Below, in pieces: positions 40,116 to 48,627 of a stretch of 64,000 nt of DNA. This DNA comes from Cohnella lubricantis (GTDB lineage Bacteria > Bacillota > Bacilli > Paenibacillales > Paenibacillaceae). The stretch covers positions 1 to 64,000 of the forward strand of contig NZ_JACJVN010000055.1 of NCBI RefSeq assembly GCF_014212015.1, read 5' to 3'. The notes below the pieces were generated by a model. It saw only the letters and a program-made list of their open reading frames with translations. It made no database searches and was not told where the DNA came from. Each line of letters starts with the position of its first letter. Positions within the stretch are counted from its first letter, which is position 1. The translations under genes were made by a program, and so were the position numbers.

Positions 40116-40257
40116 CGTCAGGTTGTGGAAAATAACGACCGCCTTCTGTCCTGCGATGTCTATAGCCAGCCCCTCCTCTCAGGAGTCGGTGAGCAATCCG
40201 CTCCTACCAGCCTATTCATATCAGCTCTGTCGATTGCTTGGCTCCGTGCAAAAAAAA

Positions 40258-40299
40258 GGCTGTCGGAGAAGTCATTCTTCAATGACTTCTCCGACAGCC
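40258..40299 (-). terminator. Very strong terminator of the first sugar ABC operon
   Basis: Perfect 19-bp stem (GGCTGTCGGAGAAGTCATT and its complement) with a 4-base loop, followed on the minus strand by TTTTTTT. It ends the operon 47646-40330. The stretch 40116-40257 holds the 5' end of the repeat-domain gene and no other gene. Confidence 0.95.
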
Positions 40300-40329
40300 C
40301 CTTTAACCCTTTGGGATGAGAACCGCCGT

Positions 40330-41643
40330 TTATTGTCCTGCCTCTATTGCTTGATCGTGCGCATTCGCGAACTGCTCCGGCGTTACAGCCTTGCCGAAGA
40401 GCGCTTGAATTTGGTTCAGATGAACCTCGGCGGCGCTCGGCTTCATCTGAACGTCGGCGAACAGCGTAATGTTCGTCGCTTCGTTCATCTCGCTCAGCAG
40501 ATCGATGTACAGCTGCGGCAGCTGCAAGGCGGAGGTATCAACCTTCGTCGCCGGAATGACGCCCGCATCGGTAACGGACTGCTCGCCCCATCGCTTCACG
40601 AAGTATTCGACGAAGTCCTTGGCTTCCGCTTTGACCGTCGAATCCTGAGCCACGAACAGCCCAACGCCGGGACCGCCAACCCAGCTGTCGCTGCTGCCCT
40701 TGCCGCCGGTTACCTGCGGGAATTTGAAGAAGCCTATGCTGTCGCGGAATTCCTGCGGAACGTCGGGATTGGTCGTGTAATTCGGCAGCTCCCAGGTTCC
40801 AGCCAGGAACATCGCCGCTTGGCCGCTGACGAACTTGGCCTTGCTCTCGTCATTGGACATGCCGTTAAACCCTCTCGTGAAGGCGTTCATATCGACGAGA
40901 TCCTGAATGTCCTTCGCCGCGAGCACGAGGCCCGGATCGGTGAACGAAGCGTTCCCGCCGATGGCGTCCGCCAGCCGAGTGCCCGCGATGCGATCCGCCA
41001 AGTACATATACCAGAGGGATCCCGTCCACCGGTCTTTGTTGCCGAGCGCGATCGGTTCAATGCCAGCCTCGTTCAACGTCTGTATCACATTCAGGAAGTC
41101 GTCGTACGTTACCGGCACCTGCAGATCGTATTTCTCAAAAATCTTCTTATTGTAGTAGATAGGCGCAATATTGAACTCCAGCGGCAACGCGTACGTCTTG
41201 CCGCCGATAGCGTATGCCTCCGTCGTCCCGGCAACGAATTGATCCTTCAGATCGCCTGCGAGCAGATCGTCCAGCGGCGTGAACAGATCGCCTTCAACGA
41301 ACGGCTCCAAGTATCCGGCCGCCCACGTCATGCCGACGTCAGGCAGCTGGTTGGACGCGGACAGCACCTTCATCTTGCTCTTATATTGTTCGTTCTCAAG
41401 CACTTCCTGCTTGATCGTGACGTTCGGATGATCGTTCTGATATTCCCGAATGATTTGGTTAACGATCTTGTACTGTTGGGCGGAACTGCCTTCCGGCCAC
41501 AAGTGCATCATATTGATCGTCACCTTCTCAACGGACTCCTCGCCCGGAACAGGATGATCGTCGTTTAAGAGGTAGCCGCAACCGGATACGATGAGAACAA
41601 GGAAGACGGCAAGTGCCGTCGGTGCTCCGATCTTTCTGTACAC
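40330..41643 (-). CDS. Second solute-binding lipoprotein of the first sugar ABC system
   Basis: 437 residues from GTG at 41643, RBS GGGGGG. Lipoprotein signal ends VSGC. MalE/UgpB-type fold (ABC_SBP_1): NMMHLWPEGSSAQQYKIVNQII, PDVGMTWAAGYLEPF, then AMFLAGTWELPNY with the aromatic sugar-contact residues. It should bind an oligosaccharide outside the cell. Unusually it follows the two permease genes of an operon that already starts with another binding protein (43589-44965); the two have little visible sequence likeness, so they may bind different sugars. Confidence 0.88.
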   Translation of the reverse strand: MYRKIGAPTALAVFLVLIVSGCGYLLNDDHPVPGEESVEKVTINMMHLWPEGSSAQQYKIVNQIIREYQNDHPNVTIKQEVLENEQYKSKMKVLSASNQLPDVGMTWAAGYLEPFVEGDLFTPLDDLLAGDLKDQFVAGTTEAYAIGGKTYALPLEFNIAPIYYNKKIFEKYDLQVPVTYDDFLNVIQTLNEAGIEPIALGNKDRWTGSLWYMYLADRIAGTRLADAIGGNASFTDPGLVLAAKDIQDLVDMNAFTRGFNGMSNDESKAKFVSGQAAMFLAGTWELPNYTTNPDVPQEFRDSIGFFKFPQVTGGKGSSDSWVGGPGVGLFVAQDSTVKAEAKDFVEYFVKRWGEQSVTDAGVIPATKVDTSALQLPQLYIDLLSEMNEATNITLFADVQMKPSAAEVHLNQIQALFGKAVTPEQFANAHDQAIEAGQ

Positions 41644-41700
41644 GTCTACTTCCCCCCTACAACCATCTCTGCTTATAGCGAGGCAGGCCGATCAGCGGAA

Positions 41701-42555
41701 TTACTCTTTCACGCCGCCGAGCGCCACACCTGCAATAATATACCGGGACAGCAGGAAGTATATCACAAATAGCGGAAGAACAGTTAGCGCAAGCCCCAAG
41801 TAGATGGAGCCATACTCTGTCTTGTAAATATCGCCCTTCAGCAAGCTTACCATGATTGGCAGCGTGTACTTCGTCTTATCCGTCAACAGAATCAATGGCA
41901 TGAACAAGTTGTTCCAGTTGCCTACGAAGGCAAAGATCGCTTGTGTCGCCATCGCCGGCATCATGATCGGCATGATGATTCGGTTGAAGGTCTTAAACTC
42001 GCCCGCTCCGTCAATACGCGAAGACTCCACAATCTCGAGCGACAGCGTACCGAGCAAGTACTGCCGCATGAAGAAGACAACGGCTGGCGCTGCAATAGCA
42101 GGCAGAATAAGGGGCAGGAAGCTATTGGTCCAATGCAGCTTATACATGAACTGGTAGAAGCCAATGGCGCTAGCCTGCGACGGAACCATCATCACGCACA
42201 TGATGAACGTGAAGAACGGCTGGCGCAATTTCCAGTTGTATGCTACAAGTCCGTAAGCAGTCAGAGACGAGAAATAGACCGTACAGATCGTTGCGCATCC
42301 CGAGATAATAAGCGAGTTCAGAAACCCTTGAAAGGCATCGAAGCTTTTGCTATTCAATACCTCCCAGTTAGAACCCAGGTGCACCGACGGGAGTAGCGAC
42401 AGGCCGCTTTGGATTTCCGGCGTCGAACGCGTCGCGTTCACGAACATGATCCAGAACGGCAGTATGCTCAGCAGTGTCAGGAGGATACAGACGATGTAGA
42501 TAATCGTCTTGTTAATTCGAATGGAAGCTCTTTGGCTTTTCTGTATATGTTCCAT
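41701..42555 (-). CDS. Sugar ABC permease, MalG type
   Basis: 284 residues, six membrane spans. The EAA loop is EIVESSRIDGAGEFKTFNRIIMPIMMPA (abbreviated), the contact site for the ATPase. The C-terminus GVALGGVKE is typical for MalG/CUT1 permeases. It starts 3 bp after the MalF-type gene, so they are coupled, and forms the membrane channel with it. The ATPase is not encoded here. Confidence 0.93.
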   Translation of the reverse strand: MEHIQKSQRASIRINKTIIYIVCILLTLLSILPFWIMFVNATRSTPEIQSGLSLLPSVHLGSNWEVLNSKSFDAFQGFLNSLIISGCATICTVYFSSLTAYGLVAYNWKLRQPFFTFIMCVMMVPSQASAIGFYQFMYKLHWTNSFLPLILPAIAAPAVVFFMRQYLLGTLSLEIVESSRIDGAGEFKTFNRIIMPIMMPAMATQAIFAFVGNWNNLFMPLILLTDKTKYTLPIMVSLLKGDIYKTEYGSIYLGLALTVLPLFVIYFLLSRYIIAGVALGGVKE

Positions 42556-42558
42556 CGA

Positions 42559-43527
42559 TTAAGCCCCCTTTGATGCCAATTTCGCAGCTTTTTTGATTCT
42601 TTTCTCTTCCTTCTTGAGCTTGGCCGCGTCGCGATCGCGCATAATGTAGAACAGCACAGCGGACAGCACTGCCGCGATTACGAACAAGATCATGCTTGCG
42701 GCTGCAGCACGATTATACAGATAGCTGCCCTTGAAGGCTTGACCGTAAATAAATACGGAAGTCGTTAGCGTGCCGTTGTCAGGCCCGCCGCCAAGGAACA
42801 ACTGCGGAATGTCGAACATTTGGAGACCGCCGATCAAAGAAGTCGTCAGAGAGAATAGCAAGATAGGTCTGAGACTCGGCAGTGTAATTCGGAAGAAAGT
42901 CTGGTATCCGTTCGCTCCGTCAATGGACGCAGCTTCAAAGAGCGCCGGATTGATGCCTAGAACGCCGGCAATAAGAACGATCATCGTGTTGCCGTACCAC
43001 ATCCAGAACTGAATGAACGCCACGATTCCTCTCGCAGTCGTCTTGTCCTGAAGGAAATTAACCGGATTGTCAATAAAGCCCAGTTCATGCAGAATGCTGT
43101 TCATTGGCCCTACCGGGTAAGAGAATAAAGCGTTGAAGAGCACGGCGATCGTACTAGCCGTGATGATGTTCGGCATATAGAGCAGAACCTTGAATGCGCC
43201 TTGTCCCCGAACCTTCAGCCGCTGGTTGGTGAACCAAGCGGTAAGCAGAAGCGCTAGTGCGATCTGGGGGATAAAGTTAAGAATCCAGATCAAGAACGTA
43301 TTGCTTAGCGATTGGCGGAACGATACGTTGTTCACGATCAGTTCCCTGAAATTCTCGAACGGGTTATCCAAAATGTGAACCGGCTTCGGTATGATCCCCT
43401 TCATATCTGTAAACCCAATCACTGCGGTATAAAGAATGGGATACAGCGAGAAGATCAAGAACGCAAGAATAAACGGAAGACTAAAGATATAGCCGTATTT
43501 TGAGTAGTTAACTGTTTTTCGGCGCAT
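42559..43527 (-). CDS. Sugar ABC permease, MalF type
   Basis: 322 residues with about six to seven spans. EAA loop NPALFEAASIDGANGYQTFFRITLPSLRPI (abbreviated). N-terminal YGYIFSLPFILAFLIFSLYPI is the usual CUT1 first span. C-terminal KKEEKRIKKAAKLASKG is basic and cytoplasmic. Partner of the MalG-type protein; forms one permease with the binding proteins on both sides. A GC hairpin separates it from the binding-protein gene. Confidence 0.93.
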   Translation of the reverse strand: MRRKTVNYSKYGYIFSLPFILAFLIFSLYPILYTAVIGFTDMKGIIPKPVHILDNPFENFRELIVNNVSFRQSLSNTFLIWILNFIPQIALALLLTAWFTNQRLKVRGQGAFKVLLYMPNIITASTIAVLFNALFSYPVGPMNSILHELGFIDNPVNFLQDKTTARGIVAFIQFWMWYGNTMIVLIAGVLGINPALFEAASIDGANGYQTFFRITLPSLRPILLFSLTTSLIGGLQMFDIPQLFLGGGPDNGTLTTSVFIYGQAFKGSYLYNRAAAASMILFVIAAVLSAVLFYIMRDRDAAKLKKEEKRIKKAAKLASKGA

Positions 43528-43551
43528 GTTCTCACCCCATTAATTCATATA

Positions 43552-43577
43552 AGGGGCGGGAACTTTCACCCGCCCCT
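43552..43577 (-). other. Intergenic hairpin after binding-protein gene (expression step-down)
   Basis: AGGGGCGGG / CCCGCCCCT, 9-bp GC stem, 8-base loop, 11 bases after the binding-protein stop and without a T-run. It probably stabilises the upstream mRNA or partly stops transcription into the permease genes. Confidence 0.7.
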
Positions 43578-43588
43578 ATGGCGCCTTA

Positions 43589-44965
43589 TTACTCGCTATC
43601 GATGTCGAGCTGGTCTTTCACTTGTTGCTTGAAGTCGGCGATCGCCTGGTCGCGGTTCTTGTTACCTGCGGTGTACTCGCGTACTTGACCGCGCCAGAGG
43701 CTGTTGATCGTCTCATCATATTGAGTCAGGTTCTTGCCCGTAGCGTTAGCGTTGGCAGGAACGAATACGTCGAACATATTCTGTCCGCCGAGCAGATCGA
43801 CTTCGCCGTTGGACTTCGCCATGACAACGGAGGATGCAACGCTGTCCTTCGTGCCTGCTTCGCCTTCCTTCATCGTGCCGTTAGCCCAGTAGTACTGCAG
43901 GCCCGTCTCGGAAGTGTCAAGCGTTACCCAGTTGATGAAGTCGGCGACTGCCTTCTTCTTCGCTTCGTCCTTGGTAACGTCTTTGTTGGCGAGAAGCCAA
44001 GTGCCGCCCCAGAAGAAGCCCGTCGTCGGCTCTGTAACTGCCCAGTCGCCGGCCGTATCTTTGACGTTGTCTTTCATCGTGTAGTTGATAAGCCATGCAG
44101 GACCGAAGAAGCCGAAGATCGGTTGAGGCCCAGTGCCGGACATATCCGCGAACCAGCCTTCTTGCCAGTCTTGCGTATCGTTATGATAGCCATTGTCCTT
44201 CAGTTGCTTGGAGTAGTCGAGGAACGCTTCGCGCTTCGGATCGATGTGCAGCTTGCCGTCGACGATCCAGCCCGTGTCGGAGCTGTTCTCGATCGCGTGC
44301 CAGATATCGCCGTCGCCGGATACGATGCCGTAGCCCTTCTCCTTCAGCTTCGCAGCTGCGGCGAAGAACTTATCCCAGCCCGGTCCGATCTCGTTCTTGA
44401 TCGTAGCCGGATCATCCGTACCGAATACGTCTTGGGCAATCGAGCGGCGATAGATGAAGGCGCCGCCAGTTGCTTGGTAGCCGAGCGCTTTCAATTGACC
44501 GTCTTTGCTGCCGATATCGACGGAGTATTGCGCGATGCCTGCGTCCTTCACCATCTGATCGGTAAGGCCGAGATCAGCATAATTCGCAGCATAAGTAGAT
44601 GCGTCGCCTTGCGAGTACTTGAGGACGAACGCAGCTTCTGCAGCGTAGATGTCCGGAGCGTCTTTGCCGCCGGCAGCGAGCGCTTGGTCAAGAGCCGGCT
44701 GGTAAGCGCCGTCCGTCGTCGCGATAACCGTCGTCTTGAACTCGACATTCGCGTCGGGGTGCGTCTCCAGATACTTAGTCGTCATGTTGGGAATCTCGTC
44801 GGTGAAGCTCCAGAGATTAATTGTGACTTTCTCTCCCGAATTGCTGCTGCCCGTCGCAGGCGTAGCGCTGCTATTGGAAGCATTGTCCGAGTTTCCGCCG
44901 CCGCAAGCAGCAAGAACGGAAGACATCATGAGTACTGCGGTAATACCGGCAAAAGTACGTTTCAT
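43589..44965 (-). CDS. Sugar ABC solute-binding lipoprotein
   Basis: 458 residues. Lipoprotein signal ends VLAAC. Asn/Ser linker follows (GGGNSDNASNSS). SBP family 1: VTINLWSFTDEIPNM, then DAPDIYAAEAAFVLKY, and several Trp (GWIVDG, DWQEGWF, FFWGGTWLL) suitable for sugar stacking. GGGGAGG upstream. First gene of the ABC operon behind the YesM/YesN pair; a promoter and a cre-like site lie upstream. Confidence 0.92.
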   Translation of the reverse strand: MKRTFAGITAVLMMSSVLAACGGGNSDNASNSSATPATGSSNSGEKVTINLWSFTDEIPNMTTKYLETHPDANVEFKTTVIATTDGAYQPALDQALAAGGKDAPDIYAAEAAFVLKYSQGDASTYAANYADLGLTDQMVKDAGIAQYSVDIGSKDGQLKALGYQATGGAFIYRRSIAQDVFGTDDPATIKNEIGPGWDKFFAAAAKLKEKGYGIVSGDGDIWHAIENSSDTGWIVDGKLHIDPKREAFLDYSKQLKDNGYHNDTQDWQEGWFADMSGTGPQPIFGFFGPAWLINYTMKDNVKDTAGDWAVTEPTTGFFWGGTWLLANKDVTKDEAKKKAVADFINWVTLDTSETGLQYYWANGTMKEGEAGTKDSVASSVVMAKSNGEVDLLGGQNMFDVFVPANANATGKNLTQYDETINSLWRGQVREYTAGNKNRDQAIADFKQQVKDQLDIDSE

Positions 44966-45014
44966 GTCTATTCCTCCCCTTTTATGTCGCAGTTATGTTG
45001 TAACCGCTGTCATC

Positions 45015-45044
45015 ATTATAGTTCTCCTGATGTAAGCGCATAAG
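45015..45044 (-). promoter_or_regulatory. Promoter and cre-like site of the first sugar ABC operon
   Basis: Minus strand TATAAT at 45015-45020 with a weak -35 (TTATGC) 17 bases upstream. TGTAAGCGCATAAG on the plus strand (45031-45044) overlaps the -35 region and matches the CcpA consensus TGWAANCGNTNWCA in the left half and 11 of 14 positions overall, which suggests carbon catabolite repression. Confidence 0.45.
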
Positions 45045-45071
45045 TAATGGACATTGGGAGAAATTCCACTT

Positions 45072-45860
45072 TTATTGGATTGTGTTCGAACTGTCCGCAA
45101 CAAGCTGCCGATAGTGGCTCGGACTGATGGATTCGCTGCCTTTGAACACTTTAATAAAGTATTTAGCCGACTGATAGCCTACCTTCTCGGCAACCTCCCA
45201 TATCGGCATTCCCGTCGTCGCGAGAAGCTCCTTCGCTCGCTGCAAGCGCCTGCGGGTTAGATAATCGCTGAATGTCATGCCGGTCTGCTCCTTGAACAGG
45301 ACGCTGAAATAACTCGCATTCAAATGCAGGTGATCGGCTACCTGCTTCATCCCGATCGGCTCGTGCAAACAGCTGTCGACATAAGCGATGGCGTCCTTCA
45401 CAGTTCTGCCGTACTTCGCTTCCTCCCGGCCGGAATCCAGCAGCTTCGGATCGACCAGCTTCTCCATCACCTCTTGCCGCTGGCGTTCCTGCTCATGCTC
45501 CAAGGCCTTCTCTACCGCGCGAATCAGGTCTATCTTGTCCAACGGTTTAAGCAAGTATTCGACAACGCCAAGGCGAATCGCCTGCTGCGCATATTCGAAT
45601 TCAGCATAGCCGGAGATCAGAATGAAGACCGGCTTCGGCGTACGAGCTGCAAGCTGCTCCAACAGCTGCAGGCCGCCGAGCTCCGGCATCCGAACATCGC
45701 TAATAATTAGCTGTGCCGAGTCGGTCTTGAGCCACTCCAGAGCTTCAATGCCGCTCGCCGCCGTCTCGATGCGATAACGGCCGGCCGACCATGCCTCCAG
45801 CGTTCGTTGAATCCCTTGCCTAGTGCGATGCTCATCATCAACGATTAAGATCGTCGTCAT
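45072..45860 (-). CDS. YesN-type response regulator (receiver plus AraC HTH)
   Basis: 262 residues from ATG at 45860, RBS GGGGGGGGA. Receiver 1-120 with DDE (10-12) and phospho-Asp in IISDVRMPELGG (about 55); C-terminal AraC helix-turn-helix pair (about 165-260: IGMKQVADHLHLNASYFSVLFKEQTGMTFSDYLTRRRL, abbreviated). Its start overlaps the end of the kinase gene by 23 bp. It probably activates the ABC operon directly downstream on sensing its sugar. Confidence 0.93.
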   Translation of the reverse strand: MTTILIVDDEHRTRQGIQRTLEAWSAGRYRIETAASGIEALEWLKTDSAQLIISDVRMPELGGLQLLEQLAARTPKPVFILISGYAEFEYAQQAIRLGVVEYLLKPLDKIDLIRAVEKALEHEQERQRQEVMEKLVDPKLLDSGREEAKYGRTVKDAIAYVDSCLHEPIGMKQVADHLHLNASYFSVLFKEQTGMTFSDYLTRRRLQRAKELLATTGMPIWEVAEKVGYQSAKYFIKVFKGSESISPSHYRQLVADSSNTIQ

Positions 45861-47646
45861 TGTACCGTCCCCCCCCATGAGGAATCGTAATGTCAAAGCT
45901 GACCGATGTACCTTCGCCTGGAATGCTGGCGAAGCGAAGCCCTTCCAAGCGTTCGGCGCTGTTCGCCGCGTCGGGATAATATAGTTTCAACCTGCGCTGC
46001 ACATTAGATAATGCGATTCCTGCGCCTTTGGATGAAGCTGCGGCTTGCGTCCCTTCAATGCTTCGCTTCAGCTTAGCCAGCGTCTCTTCATCCATGCCCG
46101 GACCATCGTCTTGAATCGTAATGGTCGCAATGCCTGGACTAGCCGAAGGCGCGACGCGAATGATGACGGTTCCTGTGCCTAGCTTGCCCTCCACGCCGTG
46201 AAGAATCGCATTCTCAACAAGCGGCTGGATCAGCAGCTTCGGAATCGGCTTCTTCGTCAATTCCGGATCCGCCTCGATGCGCCAAGCGAGCCGATCGCCC
46301 AGCCGCATCTTCATAATCTGCAAGTACCGCTTCGCATGCTCCAGCTCGTCATTCACGGTCACCCATTCGTCAGTGCCGCCGGCATTGCCGATGACATAAC
46401 GGAATAAGCCTGACATCGCCACGACGATTCGAGCGAGCTCTTCTTCGCCTTTGTCGTCCAGAGACCAATAGAATGCTTCCAAGGTATTGAAGAGAAAATG
46501 CGGATTGATCTGCGCCTGCAACGCCTTCAGCTCGGTGCGGCTCTGCGTAATCTCCTTCTCGTAGACTACCTGGATCAACTCGTTCAGGTGCGACACCATC
46601 TTGTTGTACGTATGATTGAGCTCTCGAATCTCGATCGAAGCCAAGCTTCGCTCAGCCGCCGGAATCGGCTTCAGTCCTCCGAACCGGGCGTCACGCATCG
46701 TCTTCATCAGCTTGAGAATCGGCCTCGTGATCATCGTGGACAAGAGCAGCGTCAGCATTAAGAAGGCAATCGCACTGATGCCGATGGAGACCAGAATCGC
46801 CGTTCGCAGCACAGAGATGCCCTCCGTCGCGGCCTGAATCGGCGTGAGAAGCACGAGCGACCAGCCCGTCTTCTCGGATTGCAGCCTTACGGTGAGAAAC
46901 TGCTCGCCTCTGATCGATACGGTGCTTCCCGTCTGCTCCAGCACTGCGCGCGCCTCCTCCGCCGGCATGTCCGACGCAATCGCGTGATTCTCGCTGTCAG
47001 CGAGCAGCATGAACTCGCTGCTCGACCTTTCTCCTCCGCCTGAAGCTTGCTCATTCATATAGAAGTAATCGCGGTTCATATGCACCGTCAAATAACCGCC
47101 TGCAGAATAGGAGCGGTCGATCAGCCGTATCTGGCGAATCGCCAGCACGTTATCCGATTGCCGCGGGTCCAGACCGACCCAGATTAGCCGCCCTTTCAGC
47201 CGGTCCGCCTCTCGGATCCAACTCTCCGGCACGCGGCTCTGCAAGCTGATGTCGTCAAGGGGGAACAAACGGTCTTCCATCGTATAGAGCTCGATCGATT
47301 GAATGCCGGATGTGTAGGCCATATAGCTGTTGACAATCTGGAGCAGCGATTGGCGCTCGTTGAAATTAGACGGTTCGCCGCTGGCTTCCTTAAGCAGCAG
47401 CTTCTGCACATTCGCGTCCGTCGCGACCTGTGTGGTCAGCGAATCGATCTGATCGAGCAAGGCGTCGAGCCGTCCGTTCGCCTGTACCGCAGTTTGCTGA
47501 ATGTGCTTCTCCGCGCTGTTCCTTAGCAAATCCGATACTCTGTCGTATATGAAAACGCCTGCAAAAGCAAGAACAACAATCATCGTAATCGTGAAACCGG
47601 CGAATATTTGATTACGCAGCGTATTGATCTCGCGCAGCTTGGCCAT
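45838..47646 (-). CDS. YesM-type sensor histidine kinase
   Basis: 602 residues from ATG at 47646 (longer frame to 47697 lacks an RBS). One span near 15-35, extracellular dCache-like domain to about 285, second span, HAMP (RPILKLMKTMRDARFGG), His_kinase segment with phospho-His in INPHFLFNTLEAFYW, and HATPase_c with GIALSNVQRRL at the end. It works with the overlapping response regulator. Sugar or binding protein-sugar complex is the presumed signal. Confidence 0.93.
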   Translation of the reverse strand: MAKLREINTLRNQIFAGFTITMIVVLAFAGVFIYDRVSDLLRNSAEKHIQQTAVQANGRLDALLDQIDSLTTQVATDANVQKLLLKEASGEPSNFNERQSLLQIVNSYMAYTSGIQSIELYTMEDRLFPLDDISLQSRVPESWIREADRLKGRLIWVGLDPRQSDNVLAIRQIRLIDRSYSAGGYLTVHMNRDYFYMNEQASGGGERSSSEFMLLADSENHAIASDMPAEEARAVLEQTGSTVSIRGEQFLTVRLQSEKTGWSLVLLTPIQAATEGISVLRTAILVSIGISAIAFLMLTLLLSTMITRPILKLMKTMRDARFGGLKPIPAAERSLASIEIRELNHTYNKMVSHLNELIQVVYEKEITQSRTELKALQAQINPHFLFNTLEAFYWSLDDKGEEELARIVVAMSGLFRYVIGNAGGTDEWVTVNDELEHAKRYLQIMKMRLGDRLAWRIEADPELTKKPIPKLLIQPLVENAILHGVEGKLGTGTVIIRVAPSASPGIATITIQDDGPGMDEETLAKLKRSIEGTQAAASSKGAGIALSNVQRRLKLYYPDAANSAERLEGLRFASIPGEGTSVSFDITIPHGGGRYNDDDLNR

Positions 47647-47743
47647 CTCCCATTCGCCCACCGATCCGCAGATATTTAACCAACGTAACTTTAACACAAA
47701 TCTTCCAAACGTACAGCATCTTCTAATCGGATATCATGACAAG

Positions 47744-47775
47744 AAACGCCAAGGATTCGAGAATCCCTGACGTTT
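47744..47775 (-). terminator. Terminator after the second sugar ABC operon
   Basis: A 14-bp stem with two wobble pairs (AAACGTCAGGGATT / AATCCTTGGCGTTT) and a 4-base loop, then CTTGTC on the minus strand. It lies 28 bases after the permease stop. Confidence 0.75.
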
Positions 47776-47802
47776 ATCGTGTTCTTATTTGCTATCGCTT
47801 AT

Positions 47803-48627
47803 TTATTTGATGCCGCTCATCTTGATGCCCTCAACCAAATACCGCTGCGCGAGGAAGAAGAGAATGAACGTCGGAATCGCGGCGATGACCGCGGCGGCCA
47901 GAACGACATTCCAAGGAGTATAATAGCCTCCGCCGACCAAGTGCGCGAGCGCCAGCTGAATGACCCACAGCTTCTCGTCTTGGGTTATAATCAGCGGCCA
48001 CAAGTACGAGTTCCAGTTGGCCAAGAAGAAGCCGATCGTCAGCGGCACGATGATCGGAACGGACAGCGGGAACGCGATGCGGAAGAACGTGCCCGCAAGG
48101 CTTAATCCTTCCATGTAGGCGGCCTCCTCCAGCTCCTTCGGGAAGTCCCGGTAGAATTGGCGGAACAGGAAGATGCCGTACGCGTTGAAGATCGAAGGCA
48201 CGATCAATCCCCAATACGAATTCGCCATGCCGAGATCCTTCGTAATGAGATACAGCGGAAGCATGATAATCGAGAATGGGACCATCAGCGTGCTGAGCAT
48301 CCAAGCGAAGATCAGCTTCCGGCCCGGAAAATGAAGTCTTGCAAGCGCGTAACCGGACATGGCGTGGAAGATCATCGCGACAACGGTAACCGTTACGGAG
48401 ATGAACAGCGAGTTCACGATGGAGCGAGGCAGTCCCGATCCCGACCACGCCTCTTGGAAATTGGAGAAATGGAATTCGATGGGCAGCAGCTGGAAATCGA
48501 ATACAGTCGTCTCCGACCTTAGGGAGCTAATAATCATCATATAAATCGGAAAAACCATGCAGACGCCGAGAATAAGACCGACAGTTGGCAACACGATGCG
48601 ATTGGAAGTTCTCACGGTTGGTCTCAC
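47803..48627 (-). CDS. Sugar ABC permease, MalG type (second system)
   Basis: 274 residues from GTG at 48627, which overlaps the stop of the preceding permease (GTGA); GTG at 48615 is an alternative. A longer frame to 48906 lies inside the other gene. Six spans; EAA loop ELEEAAYMEGLSLAGTFFRIAFPLSVPI (abbreviated). C-terminus LVEGIKMSGIK is characteristic for this subfamily. Forms the channel with the MalF-type protein. Last gene of its operon. Confidence 0.92.
   Translation of the reverse strand: MRPTVRTSNRIVLPTVGLILGVCMVFPIYMMIISSLRSETTVFDFQLLPIEFHFSNFQEAWSGSGLPRSIVNSLFISVTVTVVAMIFHAMSGYALARLHFPGRKLIFAWMLSTLMVPFSIIMLPLYLITKDLGMANSYWGLIVPSIFNAYGIFLFRQFYRDFPKELEEAAYMEGLSLAGTFFRIAFPLSVPIIVPLTIGFFLANWNSYLWPLIITQDEKLWVIQLALAHLVGGGYYTPWNVVLAAAVIAAIPTFILFFLAQRYLVEGIKMSGIK

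Noticed and set aside
43622-45043. Open frame of 473 codons opposite a solute-binding protein gene
   Set aside because: Shadow frame; the minus-strand lipoprotein with signal, RBS and operon context is clear.
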